NCBI GenBank assembly: GCA_038255145.1
Contig: JBBSLP010000001.1
Coordinates: forward strand, 186,001 to 250,000
From: WHTX01 sp038255145
GTDB taxonomy: Bacteria > Actinomycetota > Acidimicrobiia > Acidimicrobiales > CAIXPF01
Reading direction: 5' to 3'
Length of the DNA: 64,000 bases
A program made the position numbers and the translations under genes. Each line of letters opens with the position of its first letter. Position 1 is the first letter of the stretch. Positions 43,171-52,170 of this stretch are shown one piece after another. The notes below the pieces were generated by a model. It was not told the origin of the DNA. It worked only from the letters and a program-made list of their open reading frames with translations, and ran no database searches.

Positions 43171-43971
43171 GTGTCGGTGGTCACGTCACGCGCGGTCACC
43201 TCACGCGCCGAGCTCGACGAGCACTTCGTGGGACCCACCCTCGATCCCGAGGTGTGGTTCCCCTACTACCTGCCCCACTGGAGCTGCCGGGCCACCGCGG
43301 CGGCCACGTGGTCGTGCGAGGACGACGGGCTGCACCTCACCATCCCTGCTGAGCAGCCCTTGTGGTGCCCTGACCTGCACACCGAGCCCCTGCGGGTGTC
43401 CTGCGTGCAGAGCGGCAGCTTCGCCGGACCCCTGGGCAGCACCATCGGCCAGCAGCCGTTCCGCCCCGGCCTGACCGTGCGCGAGGAACAGCCCACCCTG
43501 TGGGGCTACACCCCCCACTTCGGACACATCGAGGTGACCATGCGGGCCGTGATCTCACCCCGCTCCATGGCCGCCTTCTGGATGTCGGGCGTCGAGGACC
43601 GCCCCGAGCACTCGGCCGAGATCTGCGTGGCCGAGGTGTTCGGCGATGCCGTCCGCCCCGGGTCGGCCGACGTGGGCATGGGGGTCCACCGGTTCCGCGA
43701 CCCGAAGGCCGTGGAGGACTTCTCCGCCGACCCTCTCGATATCGACGTCGCCGACCTGCACACCTACGGCGTGGACTGGCGGCCCGGCTCTCTCGTCTTC
43801 AGCGTCGACGGGCAGGTCGTGCACCACGTCGGCCACGCCCCCGACCATCCCATGCAGCTCATGCTGGGGGTGTTCGACTTCCCCGCCAAGGCCCCCACCA
43901 CCGACCCGGCCGGGGCCGTGCCCGTGCCCGAGTTGGTCGTCACCCACGTGCGGGGCCGGCCGCTGGCCTAG
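43171..43971 (+). CDS. GH16-like glycan-binding or hydrolase domain protein
   Basis: A 266-aa beta-jelly-roll protein. It opens LDPEVWFPYYLPHWSC, and has GYTPHFGHIEVTMRAVISPR, SAEICVAEVFG in place of the GH16 ExDxxE catalytic motif, and DLHTYGVDWRPGSLVFSVDG, the typical GH16 strand before DGQ. The central Asp of the motif is Cys here, while both Glu remain, so activity is uncertain. No signal peptide is visible. GTG at 43171 is close to its ribosome site; GTG at 43177 has better spacing. Confidence 0.7.
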   Translation: MSVVTSRAVTSRAELDEHFVGPTLDPEVWFPYYLPHWSCRATAAATWSCEDDGLHLTIPAEQPLWCPDLHTEPLRVSCVQSGSFAGPLGSTIGQQPFRPGLTVREEQPTLWGYTPHFGHIEVTMRAVISPRSMAAFWMSGVEDRPEHSAEICVAEVFGDAVRPGSADVGMGVHRFRDPKAVEDFSADPLDIDVADLHTYGVDWRPGSLVFSVDGQVVHHVGHAPDHPMQLMLGVFDFPAKAPTTDPAGAVPVPELVVTHVRGRPLA

Positions 43972-43981
43972 GGGCCGGCGT

Positions 43982-44339
43982 TCAGCGTGCGCCGGGTCGG
44001 GGCAGGTTCCAGTCGCTCCACACGGCCACGACGCGGAGCCCGAAGCACAGCCCCCCACCCAGGGCCATGGCCCTGGGGCGGGATGGCCCGACCCGTAGGA
44101 CGGCCACGAACAGCGCGGCTCCGGCCAGGGCGGCCACGGCCAGGATGTGGGCCTGCAGCACCCGGGAACCTGGTTGAGCAGCACGTCGCGCACCGTCCCG
44201 CACCGACGGCGGTGAGGGTGCCCATGAGCACGGCGGTGAGCCGGTTCGTGCCCACGTCGAGGGCCTTGGCCGCCCCCACCACGCAGAACAGGCCCAGACC
44301 GGCCGCTTCGAGCACCGTCTCCAACCCCTCGGCCGCCAT
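43982..44339 (-). pseudogene. TRIC-type channel (UPF0126) remnant
   Basis: Three frames together give the second half of a YadS/TRIC-like membrane protein: LETVLEAAGLGLFCVVGAAK and VGTNRLTAVLMGTLTAVGAG in frame one, TVRDVLLNQVPG in frame two, VLQAHILAVAALAGAALFVA and GGGLCFGLRVVAVWSDWNLP in frame three. Two single-base losses about 45 bp apart cause the switches. The first half of the channel is missing altogether, so it is not only a sequencing slip. Confidence 0.7.
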
Positions 44340-44527
44340 GCGCCCCCCGGACAGCGCGAAGGGGAGGTGGCAGCCAGAGGTGACGACGGGCTGGCGGACG
44401 GGACGCGAGCGGGCGAGTCCCGCCGGCGAGCTCCCCCGCCCCCTCACCCGACGCCGTAGGCTCCCGGCCCGAGCCTTGCGGGCCCGACTGCAGCCGGCCC
44501 CGCTTCCGGCAGGAGGAACGACCGGTC

Positions 44528-45535
44528 GTGGCCCTGGACAGCACGGCAACACCTCGCTGACCACGGGGTGGTTCCCGTGGTCGATCCTGGTGCTCACGCC
44601 CGTGGTCCTGGTGGCGAGCCTGCGCTGGCGCTCGGGTGTGTGGCGTCGCCAGTTGGTCATCGGGACGGTCGTGACCGCGGCGGCGACTACGCCTACTACC
44701 CGACCTTCGCCGCCCTGGCCGGACGGGTGGCCGCCCACGAGACCGGCATCGGGGAGCTCGACGCCATCGTGGCCGAGGTGGAGGCCGCCGGCACCCTGCC
44801 CGCCCGCGGCTGGACGGTGCACGTGGACGTCCCCGCCCCCCGGTCGGGCTTCGAGGCCCGTCGGGCCTACGTCTACCTGCCCCCGGCCTGGTTCGCCGTT
44901 CCCCGGCCCGCCCTGCCCGTGATCCTGCTGCTGCACGGCGACCCCGGCGGGCCCGAGAACTGGACCCGGTCCGGGCAGGCCGACGTGGCGGCGGACGCCT
45001 TCGCCGCCGACCACGGCGGGCAGGCCCCCATCCTCGTGATGCCCGATGTCGGCGGTGTCGACCAGGTCGACACCGAGTGCGTCGACAGCCGCCGGGGTCG
45101 GGTCGAGACCTACCTCATGGACGACGTGCTCGCCTTTGCCGCCGACCGCTTCGGTGCGGCCACGGGACCGGGGACGGTGGCCGTGGCCGGACTGTCGAGC
45201 GGGGGCACCTGTGCAGCCATCCTCGCCCTGCGCCATCCCGACCAGATCCGCGTGTTCGGTGACTACTCGGGGGTGGGCCAGCCCACCCTGGACCGACCCG
45301 AGGACGGCGCTTCGAGGAGACCGCAGGCTGGTTCGAGGTGGGAAGCGACGACCGCGGCACCCGCGAGGGCGTCGTCGCCGTGGCCGACGCTGCCCGGGCG
45401 GCCGGGGTGACCTCGTGCCTGGTCGTCCACCCCGGCGGCCACAGCTTCCGGGTGTGGAAGGCGGCCTTCGCCAGCTCCCTGCCGTGGATGGCCTTCCACC
45501 TGGGCCTCACCGACCAACCCGGGGACTGCCCCTGA
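44528..45535 (+). pseudogene. Membrane-anchored alpha/beta-hydrolase (mycolyltransferase/esterase-like), frameshifted
   Basis: GTG at 44528 follows AGGAGG. Translation runs ALDSTATPR, then a TGA; the next frame gives LTTGWFPWSILVLTPVVLVA and SLRWRSGVWRRQLVIGTVVT (a membrane helix); the third frame gives YAYYPTFAALAGRVAAHETG, VILLLHGDPGGPENW, VETYLMDDVLAFAADRFGAA and the nucleophile GLSSGGTCAAILALRHP. Near 45305 it shifts again to GWFEVGSDDRGTREGVVAVA and HPGGHSFRVWKAAFASSLPW, the catalytic His. At least three frameshifts and a missing stretch of about 30 residues after DYSGVGQPTL make it non-functional. Confidence 0.72.
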
Positions 45536-45566
45536 GGATCGCGTCCCTGGCGTCATACTTCGGGCT

Positions 45567-46319
45567 GTGTTCGCGGGCCTCCACCACATGTACCACGACG
45601 AGATCAGCGAAGAGGGCAAGGCCGGGTTCTTCTGGCTGCTGGTCGGCTTCGTCGCCGGCTTCGGCTTCATCCGCCTCAGCACCCGCATGATCCGGGCCCA
45701 GGTCAGCTGGTGGCCGGGCAACGTCACCCCCGGCGGCATGCACCTGCACCACATGCTCTTCGGGATGATCATCATGCTCATCAGCGGGGCCCTGGCCGTG
45801 GGCACGGGGCCGTCATCGCCCTGGGCCGAGGTGGTGGCCTTCTGCTTCGGCCTGGGCGGAGGCCTGGTGCTCGACGAGTTCGCCCTCATCGTCTTCCTCG
45901 ACGACGTCTACTGGCGCGAGCAGGGGCGGGTGTCCCTCGACGCCGTCCTCCTGGCCACGGCCACCCTCACCCTCTTGCTGCTGGGCATGCACCCCGCCGG
46001 CGCCGACGTGGGCGACCAGGAGGGCATGGCCCGCTGGCTGGTGTTCGGCTACCACGTGTTCATCACCTTGCCCGCCGTGGTCATCTCCATGATGAAGGGC
46101 AAGGTCTACCTGGGCTTCCTGGGCATCTTCCTGCTGCCCTTCGCCCTGGTGGGGGCCATCGCGGTGGCCAAGCCCAGCTCGCCCTGGGCCCGGCGCCACT
46201 ACGCCGCGGGCTCCGCCCAGGAGGCCCGGGCCATCGCCCGCTACCCCGATGACCGCCGGGCCGTGCGCGTCCACCGCCACCTCCAGGACATGCTCGGCGG
46301 GGTTCCCGACCAACCCTGA
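45567..46319 (+). CDS. Multi-pass membrane protein of unknown function
   Basis: A 250-aa protein with six to seven transmembrane segments: AGFFWLLVGFVAGFGFIRLS, MLFGMIIMLISGALAVG, VVAFCFGLGGGLVLDEFALI, VLLATATLTLLLLGM, VFGYHVFITLPAVVISMM and GFLGIFLLPFALVGAIAVAK. A conserved-looking HLHHMLFGM and FLDDVYWREQGR are suggestive of a metal or quinone site; I do not recognise a characterised family, although similar proteins occur in actinobacteria. The C-terminus is basic and cytoplasmic. GTG at 45567 or ATG at 45588. Confidence 0.65.
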   Translation: MFAGLHHMYHDEISEEGKAGFFWLLVGFVAGFGFIRLSTRMIRAQVSWWPGNVTPGGMHLHHMLFGMIIMLISGALAVGTGPSSPWAEVVAFCFGLGGGLVLDEFALIVFLDDVYWREQGRVSLDAVLLATATLTLLLLGMHPAGADVGDQEGMARWLVFGYHVFITLPAVVISMMKGKVYLGFLGIFLLPFALVGAIAVAKPSSPWARRHYAAGSAQEARAIARYPDDRRAVRVHRHLQDMLGGVPDQP

Positions 46320-46352
46320 GCGCAGCCACCCCAGGCGTGGCAACATCCGGCC

Positions 46353-47240
46353 ATGGCCTCGTCCCCCTCTCCCTCGGCCCTGGTCCGGCGGGTCACCGCC
46401 ACCCCCGATCCGCCGCCGACCGGCATCCCCAACCCCGTGCACAGCGAGGCGGGGGCCAGCGCCGCGGGCTACCGCGGCGCCCTGGTGGCCGGGGTGCGCA
46501 CCTACGGGCTGGTGGCCGACGTGCTCAGCGAGGCGGCCGGGCCCACGTGGCGGGACACGGGCTGGGCCGACGTCACCCTGCGCCGCCCGCTGTTCGCCGG
46601 CGAGGAGCTGACCATCACCGTGACCCCCGAGGGCCGGGGCTGGTCCCTGCGGGCCGAGGTGCTGGCCGACCCCGCCACCCCCGGCATCGCCGCCCGACTC
46701 ATCCTCGACGGTGAGGCCGGGCTGGGTAGGGCCCCGTGGTTCGCCGACATCGACCCCCCCGCCGTCGCCCCCGGTGAGGACCCGCCCCACGTGCGCCCCA
46801 CCTACACCGTCGACACGGCACCGGTGGGCCAGCCCCTGCGCCCCCTGGCCGCGTTCGTCACCGCCGACGCCGCCCGGCGCCTGGCCACCGAAGAGCTAGG
46901 GCTCGAGCACACCGACCTGCCCGAGGGCCGCATCCACCCCTGGTTCCTGGCTGCCCGCATGGCCCCCCTGACCAGGCACAACTTCACCTACGGCCCCACC
47001 ATCCACGTGCGCACCCAGATCCAGCACCTGGCCCCGGCCCACGCCGACGGTCAGGTCGTCATCGGCGCCCGCATCATCGACGTCCACGACGGCAAGGGCC
47101 ACTGGTACCAGGTGCTCGACGGTGTGCTCAGCGACGGCGCCGGCGCCGAGCTGGCCCGGCTGCGCCACCACACCATCTTCCGCCCCCGGGGCACCGAGCT
47201 GCCCCCGCCCCTGGTCGGCGGCCTCGCCGTCGGCCCGTGA
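46353..47240 (+). CDS. Double hotdog (thioesterase/dehydratase-like) protein
   Basis: A 295-aa protein with two domains of about 130 residues. The first has AGYRGALVAGVRTYGLVADV and WADVTLRRPLFAGEELTITV, the second GPTIHVRTQIQHLAPAHADG and VVIGARIIDVHDGKGHWYQV; both follow the strand order of MaoC/acyl-CoA thioesterase II hotdog folds. No sharp catalytic motif is visible. The stop overlaps the Nudix start (GTGA), so the two are coupled. A role in acyl-CoA or polyketide-like turnover is possible. Confidence 0.6.
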   Translation: MASSPSPSALVRRVTATPDPPPTGIPNPVHSEAGASAAGYRGALVAGVRTYGLVADVLSEAAGPTWRDTGWADVTLRRPLFAGEELTITVTPEGRGWSLRAEVLADPATPGIAARLILDGEAGLGRAPWFADIDPPAVAPGEDPPHVRPTYTVDTAPVGQPLRPLAAFVTADAARRLATEELGLEHTDLPEGRIHPWFLAARMAPLTRHNFTYGPTIHVRTQIQHLAPAHADGQVVIGARIIDVHDGKGHWYQVLDGVLSDGAGAELARLRHHTIFRPRGTELPPPLVGGLAVGP

Positions 47241-47689
47241 CGTTCGCACCGAGAGACGTCTTCGAACAGATCCTGGAGTGGTCGGTCATCCCCACCTTCG
47301 ACCTGGTGCTCCACGTCGACGGCCAGGGGTTCGTGCTCGTCAGGCGGCGGATCGCGCCCTACAAGGGGGTGTGGGCCCTGCCCGGGCTGCGCATGTTCAA
47401 GGGCGAGTCCATCGACCAGGCCCTGACCCGCATCTCCACCGCCGAGGTCGGCCTCGACATCGACCCCGGCCAGCGCCGCTTCCTGGGCCAGTACGTGGGT
47501 CGGTTCCGCACCGAGCACCAACGCCAGGACCTGTCCACCGGTTACCTGATCACCTTGCCCGCAGGCTCCGAGCCCACCCCGAACCCCGAGCACTTCAGCA
47601 GCTCGCGGCTGAGCTACGACGACGTCGAGCCCATGGGGGCCATGTACCGCTTCTACCTCGGAGCGGCACGGGACCTGCTCGGTCGCTGA
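47237..47689 (+). CDS. Nudix hydrolase, GDP-mannose-hydrolase-like with divergent Nudix box
   Basis: A 150-aa Nudix-fold protein. The box region reads GLRMFKGESIDQALTRISTA then EVGLDI; in normal enzymes it is G-x5-E-x7-REUxEExGU, but here the RExxEE part is RISTAE. GDP-mannose mannosyl hydrolases have a similar altered box, and FDLVLHVDGQGFVLVRRRIA with YKGVWALPG also fits them. It may therefore hydrolyse a sugar nucleotide. GTG at 47237 overlaps the upstream stop by four bases. Confidence 0.75.
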   Translation: MTFAPRDVFEQILEWSVIPTFDLVLHVDGQGFVLVRRRIAPYKGVWALPGLRMFKGESIDQALTRISTAEVGLDIDPGQRRFLGQYVGRFRTEHQRQDLSTGYLITLPAGSEPTPNPEHFSSSRLSYDDVEPMGAMYRFYLGAARDLLGR

Positions 47690-47707
47690 CCCGCAACGCG
47701 CCCCTGC

Positions 47708-48568
47708 CTACGTGCCCGGTTCGGTGGTGGCCCGTTCGATGTCGTAGAGCTCTTCCAGGCCGGCCAGGCGGGGCAGGTCGGCGTAGACCTCGAGGTGGCG
47801 GGCCAACCCGACGGTGGTGTGGCCCTGCTCGCGCTGCTCGCGGTAGGCGGTGCGGATGGCGTCGATGGCCGCCGTCTGTCCGGTGAAGGCGTCGATGACC
47901 AGGCGGTAGCCCAGGTCGGTCCATGTCGCGGCGCTGCGTTGGTCGAGCGAGGCGATGGTGGCCAGCGGTCCCCGCACCCGTTGGGGGGCCTCGATCCACT
48001 CCTGCTTGGACCGGGGGAAGATCATGGCCATGTCAGCGCCGGCATCGAGGTAGGCGTTGGCCCGGTCCACGGCGGCGTCGAAGCCCTCGTTGGCCACCCC
48101 ACCGGTGCGGGCGATGATGACGAAGTCGGGATCCCGGCGCTGGTCGACGGCGACGCGCACCTTGGCCACCATCTCGTCTCGGGGGATGAGGTGCTCGATG
48201 TGGCGGTGGTGGCTGACCCGCTTGGGGGCGACCTGGTCCTCGATCTCCACAGCGGCGGCCCCGGCGGCTTCGAGGTCCCACATCATGCGGGCCACCTGCA
48301 CCGGGTCCCCGAAGCCCACCCCCCCGTCCACGATGAGGGGCAGGGACGAACGCCGGGAGATGGCCCGGGTCGTGGCCGAGATCTCGTCCATGGTGAGCAG
48401 GGCCTCGGACACGGCGAGGGAGTAGCCCAGACCTCCACCGCTCACGTAGCCGGCCTCGTAGCCCAGCTCCTCGCACAACCGGGCCACGATGGGCTCCAGG
48501 CACAGAGGCGCGAACACGACCTCCCCCGACGCCAACCGATCCCGCAGCGCTCGTCGGGCCGAGGTCAC
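47708..48568 (-). CDS. Isocitrate lyase/PEP mutase-superfamily protein without the catalytic Cys
   Basis: A 286-aa TIM-barrel protein. Family blocks are YVSGGGLGYSLAVSEALLTM, PLIVDGGVGFGDPVQVARMM, AVEIEDQVAPKRVSHHRHIE, FVIIARTGGVANEGFDAAVD and YLDAGADMAMIFP. In lyases the loop is KRCGH with the catalytic Cys; here it is KRVSH, so 2-methylisocitrate cleavage is unlikely. Oxaloacetate decarboxylase, carboxyvinyl-carboxyphosphonate mutase or phosphonopyruvate hydrolase-like activities are alternatives. GTG at 48568 is the likely start, since no ATG in frame lies nearby. Confidence 0.75.
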   Translation of the reverse strand: MTSARRALRDRLASGEVVFAPLCLEPIVARLCEELGYEAGYVSGGGLGYSLAVSEALLTMDEISATTRAISRRSSLPLIVDGGVGFGDPVQVARMMWDLEAAGAAAVEIEDQVAPKRVSHHRHIEHLIPRDEMVAKVRVAVDQRRDPDFVIIARTGGVANEGFDAAVDRANAYLDAGADMAMIFPRSKQEWIEAPQRVRGPLATIASLDQRSAATWTDLGYRLVIDAFTGQTAAIDAIRTAYREQREQGHTTVGLARHLEVYADLPRLAGLEELYDIERATTEPGT

Positions 48569-48708
48569 CGGCCCCGGCTCCCGCGGCGGCACGCGGTGGC
48601 GGTCGTGACCATGGTGATCCCCCTGTCCCCGGCTCCGACCGTCGGCCAGGGCCCTCGACGGGGACCGTACCGCGGCGGCACGGCCGATGTTCGGCCGCCG
48701 GGCGAGGA

Positions 48709-49668
48709 TCAGGCGACGGTGCGCAGCAGCTCGCGGGGCGGGCGGCCCGACACCGACGAGGCGCTGGCCATGACCTCGGTCAGCACGGCGGCCGCCTCGT
48801 GCCAGTCGGGGTGGGACACGGCGGGCTCGAGGCCGGCGCCGATGAACAGCGTCTCGTAGAGGGTGGGGTCGGCGCTGGCCAGGCGGTCGGCCCAGGCGGT
48901 GACGTCGCTGACGCAGGGCACGCTGACGGACCCGAAGTAGTCCTGGGGGTCGAGCCCGGGGAAGCGGGCGAAGGGGCGGCGCAGGCCGAGCTGGAGCAGG
49001 CGCAGGACGACGACGTCGAGCACGGTGATGAACCACTGCACCCCACAGCGCAGGGCCATGGTCGTGGTGGCCTGGTAGAGGGCCAGGCTGACGACGCCGT
49101 TGCGGTAGCCGGGGGCCACCGACAGGGTGGCGATGTCCCAGGTGGCCCCGCTGGCCCGGTCCATGCCGCTCGAGCGCATGGCGTCGGCCGGTGGGGTGTG
49201 CCAGTGGTCGGCGATGTCGTCCATGGTCTTGAAGCCGGCCGCGCCCGGGAGCACGAGGCGGATGGCGCCCACGGGCAGGGAGCGTCGGTGGTCGAGCACG
49301 CAGATGAACACGGTGGCGCCCTCGTAGGCCGCGTACTCCGCCTCGGTCGCCTCGGGGCTGTTGCCGAAGGACTCCTCGAACACGAGCTGCTCGACGTGGC
49401 GGGCCAGATCGGCCCCGGGCTCGTCGGGGGTGAAGACGTAGGTGCCGAAGGGGGCGTCGGACCGCCCCGCCTCGGCGGCGATGGTGTCCACGAGCTCGCG
49501 GATGCGGTCGAGGGTGAGGTCCACGACCACGTCGGTGCGTGCCTCGGTGACGTCCACCGGGGCCGGTGCGGCCACGGTCGTCGGTGCGGCTGCGGCGCTC
49601 CCGATCCGACGCTCGGCAACGGGATGACGATTGAGGAGGGACTTCAGAGACGGCAGCACGCAGGGCAA
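48709..49668 (-). CDS. GNAT-like/N-acyl amino acid synthase-like hypothetical protein
   Basis: A 319-aa protein. After a variable N-terminal 60 residues come FVFEESFG-like LVFEESFGNSPEATEAEYAA, FICVLDHRRSLPVGAIRLVL, TWDIATLSVAPGYRNGVVSL and WFITVLDVVVLRLLQLGLRR. The pattern of acidic residues, beta-bulge VxP and helix is that of acyltransferases of the FeeM/LuxI-GNAT group, but I cannot assign the substrate. ATG at 49668 is used. It lies 171 bases downstream of the GGDEF-EAL gene, after a hairpin. Confidence 0.6.
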   Translation of the reverse strand: MPCVLPSLKSLLNRHPVAERRIGSAAAAPTTVAAPAPVDVTEARTDVVVDLTLDRIRELVDTIAAEAGRSDAPFGTYVFTPDEPGADLARHVEQLVFEESFGNSPEATEAEYAAYEGATVFICVLDHRRSLPVGAIRLVLPGAAGFKTMDDIADHWHTPPADAMRSSGMDRASGATWDIATLSVAPGYRNGVVSLALYQATTTMALRCGVQWFITVLDVVVLRLLQLGLRRPFARFPGLDPQDYFGSVSVPCVSDVTAWADRLASADPTLYETLFIGAGLEPAVSHPDWHEAAAVLTEVMASASSVSGRPPRELLRTVA

Positions 49669-49771
49669 CCTACAGACGCCTGAGCGTGAGATTTCACGGT
49701 CTGGGCATCTTTACCGGCTGAGGGGTAGCCGAATCATCAGACCTGGTGAGAGTAGCTCGTCAATACTGATC

Positions 49772-49787
49772 CACCCGTGGACGGGTG
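49772..49787 (-). terminator. Hairpin after the GGDEF-EAL gene
   Basis: CACCCG (49772-49777) and CGGGTG (49782-49787) form a 6-bp stem with a TGGA loop, 53 bases beyond the stop at 49840. No U-tract follows. On the minus strand a TTGACG hexamer at 49758-49763 follows it and may be the -35 of the acyltransferase-like gene. Confidence 0.4.
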
Positions 49788-49815
49788 TCACGTGACCGTC
49801 ATCACACCCGCGCCC

Positions 49816-49861
49816 GTCATGGAGCCACCAGGGCGCCCGTCAGGGAGCGACCAGGGCACCC
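49816..49861. repeat. 23-bp tandem duplication across a stop codon
   Basis: Two adjacent 23-bp units (49816-49838 and 49839-49861, three mismatches) duplicate the last codons and stop region of the GGDEF-EAL gene; each contains accagggc. The second lies inside the gene, the first beyond its stop. Confidence 0.8.
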
Positions 49862-52170
49862 TTCACGCCGAGTCGGTTGAGCGCCTCGGGCACGAACTCG
49901 GGGGCCAGGGGGCGGGAGAAGAGGTAGCCTTGGGCCCGGTCGGCACCCAGCACCCGCAGGCGCCCGGCCTGGTTCACCGTCTCGACCCCCTCGGCCACCG
50001 TGGTCATGCCCAGGGCGTTGGCCATGGCGATGATGGCCGAGCACAGGCTCTCCTCCGACGTGTCGGGGGCATCGAGGCCCTCGACGAAGGAGCGGTCGAT
50101 CTTGACGTGGTCCACGGGGAAGCGCTTGAGGTAGGACAGCGACGAGTAGCCCGTGCCGAAGTCGTCGATGGACAGCCGCACGCCCAGGCCCCGCAGCTTG
50201 TGCAGGATGGCCGCCGCGGCCACGGGGTCCTCCATGAGGAGGGACTCGGTCAGCTCCAGGCACAGGGCGTCACCGGGCAGGCCGTGGGTCTTGAGGGCGG
50301 CCGCCACCCGGTCGATGAGCAGGGGGTCACGCAGCTGGCGGGCCGACAGGTTCACGGCCACGTAGAGGTCCCCACCGCCGGCGATGGTCTTGCGCCAGCG
50401 GGCCAGCTCGCGGGCGGCCTGGTCGATGACCCAGGCCCCGATGTCCACGATGAGGCCGGTCTCCTCGGCGATGGGGATGAAGGTCACCGGCGGCACCAGC
50501 CCCCGGGTGGTGTGGGCCCAGCGCAGCAGGGCCTCGAAACCGTCGACCCGCTCGCTGCCCATCTCCACGATGGGCTGGAAGTGCACGTGCAGCTCACCGT
50601 CGGCCAAGGCGTGGCGCAGGTCCTGCTCGAGGACCAGCCGCTCGGCCACCCGGTCACGCATGGAGGCGTCGAACACGGCCACCCCGTCACGGCCGGCCGC
50701 CTTGGCCTGGTACATGGCCGTGTCGGCGTCACGGATGAACGACTCGGCATCGTCATGGGCGTTGTGGCCGTCGACGAAGACCATGCCCAGGCTGGCCGAG
50801 CTGTGGATGCCGGAACCCCGCACGGCGAAGGGCTCGACGAAGCTGGCCCGGACGCGCTCGGCCAGGCGCTGACCGCCGGCCAGGTCGGACACGTCTCCGA
50901 GCACGATGATGAACTCGTCACCGCCGATGCGGGCCACCAGGTCCCCCGGGCGCACGCTGGCCTTGAGCCGGGCGGCGATGGCCACCAGCAGCTCGTCGCC
51001 CAGGCTGTGCCCGCCGCTGTCGTTGACCAGCTTGAAGCGGTCGACGTCGAGGAAGATGACCGAGGCCGGGGGCGCCCCGTCGCGCACGTCGCCAGCCAGG
51101 CGGTTGATCTGCTCGAGGGCGAAGGACCGGTTGGGCAGGCCGGTGAGCTGGTCGTGGGTGGCCTGGTAGGCGAAGCGGGCCTCGGAGCGGGCGTGCTCCC
51201 GGAGGGCCCGGAACACCCGGATGACCACGGCGGCGGTCAGCGAGAGCACGATGCACACCAGCACCAGCCGCTCGGACGCTCCGGGGTTGGTCTGGGTCAT
51301 GCTGACCAGGGCGGGGATGACCAGAGCCACGGCCACGAGCGCCAGCCGCCCCCGGCCGGGAGCGGTGTCGTCGCTGGTCACGGGCTCGGTGAGCGTGCGC
51401 ATGGTGGGATGCAGGAACGTCACCCCCATGGCCAGGAAAGCCAGGGCGTAGGCGGCGTCGCCCAGCCGCTGGGGCACGTAGACCAGGTGGGCATCACCCA
51501 GGGTGGCCAGCACGTCGCCGAGGACCATGAAGAGCATGGCCCCCATGAACAGGCGCTGGGCGGCCGTGGTACGACCGCCGCCGGTGAAGGCGACCCGGGC
51601 CGTGAGGGCGGCGATGAACACCGAGAGCGGCGGGTAGATGGCCAGGCTGAGCCGGACCTGGATGGGGGTGTCCTGGCGGAACAGGGGGGTCATCAGGTAC
51701 ACCCAGGCCACCGTCAGGGCGGCCAGGGACGCGACCAGGCTGTCGAGGAGGGCATCGACGTCCCGCCCCCGGCCCCGCCACCGGGCGTGCACGAACCCGC
51801 CGATGGCCACGCCCACGGCCAGGTAGCCGGGCACGACGACGAAGTCGGGCAGCAACGAGCGCTGCGGCGAGAGGTCGCCGAAGCTGCCCACCGCCTCCCG
51901 CAGGGCCCCACCGACCATGAAGATGACCACGGCGCCCGAGATGGTCCACCACGGCCAGCGCAGGGAAGGCCGGTAGCGGCGGACGCCGACCACGCTGGTG
52001 ATCACGGTGGCCAGGGCCAGGGCCACGAAGGTCAGCACCGACAGGCCACCGAGCAGACCCAGGGCGTGCGCGGTGATCCAGATCAGCCCCACCACACCGA
52101 AGGTGGTCGAGGCACGGGTCGATGTCGACCGTGGTGCGAGATCCTTGCTGACGTTGAGCACGCCGCCCAT
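49840..52170 (-). CDS. Membrane GGDEF-EAL cyclic-di-GMP protein
   Basis: A 776-aa protein with seven or eight transmembrane helices (residues about 25-300), a GGDEF domain with motif IGGDEF at 416-420 and I-site RPGD five residues before it, and an EAL domain with EALLRW at 546-551, DDFGTGYSSLSYLKRFPVDH and TVAEGVE. Both catalytic domains look active. I chose ATG at 52170 with GGGAG upstream; the longest frame starts at 52236. A membrane sensor of unknown signal, it could adjust c-di-GMP levels together with the GAF-PAS-type protein at 23.2 kb. Confidence 0.88.
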   Translation of the reverse strand: MGGVLNVSKDLAPRSTSTRASTTFGVVGLIWITAHALGLLGGLSVLTFVALALATVITSVVGVRRYRPSLRWPWWTISGAVVIFMVGGALREAVGSFGDLSPQRSLLPDFVVVPGYLAVGVAIGGFVHARWRGRGRDVDALLDSLVASLAALTVAWVYLMTPLFRQDTPIQVRLSLAIYPPLSVFIAALTARVAFTGGGRTTAAQRLFMGAMLFMVLGDVLATLGDAHLVYVPQRLGDAAYALAFLAMGVTFLHPTMRTLTEPVTSDDTAPGRGRLALVAVALVIPALVSMTQTNPGASERLVLVCIVLSLTAAVVIRVFRALREHARSEARFAYQATHDQLTGLPNRSFALEQINRLAGDVRDGAPPASVIFLDVDRFKLVNDSGGHSLGDELLVAIAARLKASVRPGDLVARIGGDEFIIVLGDVSDLAGGQRLAERVRASFVEPFAVRGSGIHSSASLGMVFVDGHNAHDDAESFIRDADTAMYQAKAAGRDGVAVFDASMRDRVAERLVLEQDLRHALADGELHVHFQPIVEMGSERVDGFEALLRWAHTTRGLVPPVTFIPIAEETGLIVDIGAWVIDQAARELARWRKTIAGGGDLYVAVNLSARQLRDPLLIDRVAAALKTHGLPGDALCLELTESLLMEDPVAAAAILHKLRGLGVRLSIDDFGTGYSSLSYLKRFPVDHVKIDRSFVEGLDAPDTSEESLCSAIIAMANALGMTTVAEGVETVNQAGRLRVLGADRAQGYLFSRPLAPEFVPEALNRLGVKGALVAP

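Noticed and set aside
49669..49839. Possible c-di-GMP riboswitch before the acyltransferase-like gene
   Set aside because: A GGTA-containing segment near 49710-49730 looked suggestive, but the conserved GEMM core and tetraloop helix are not present.
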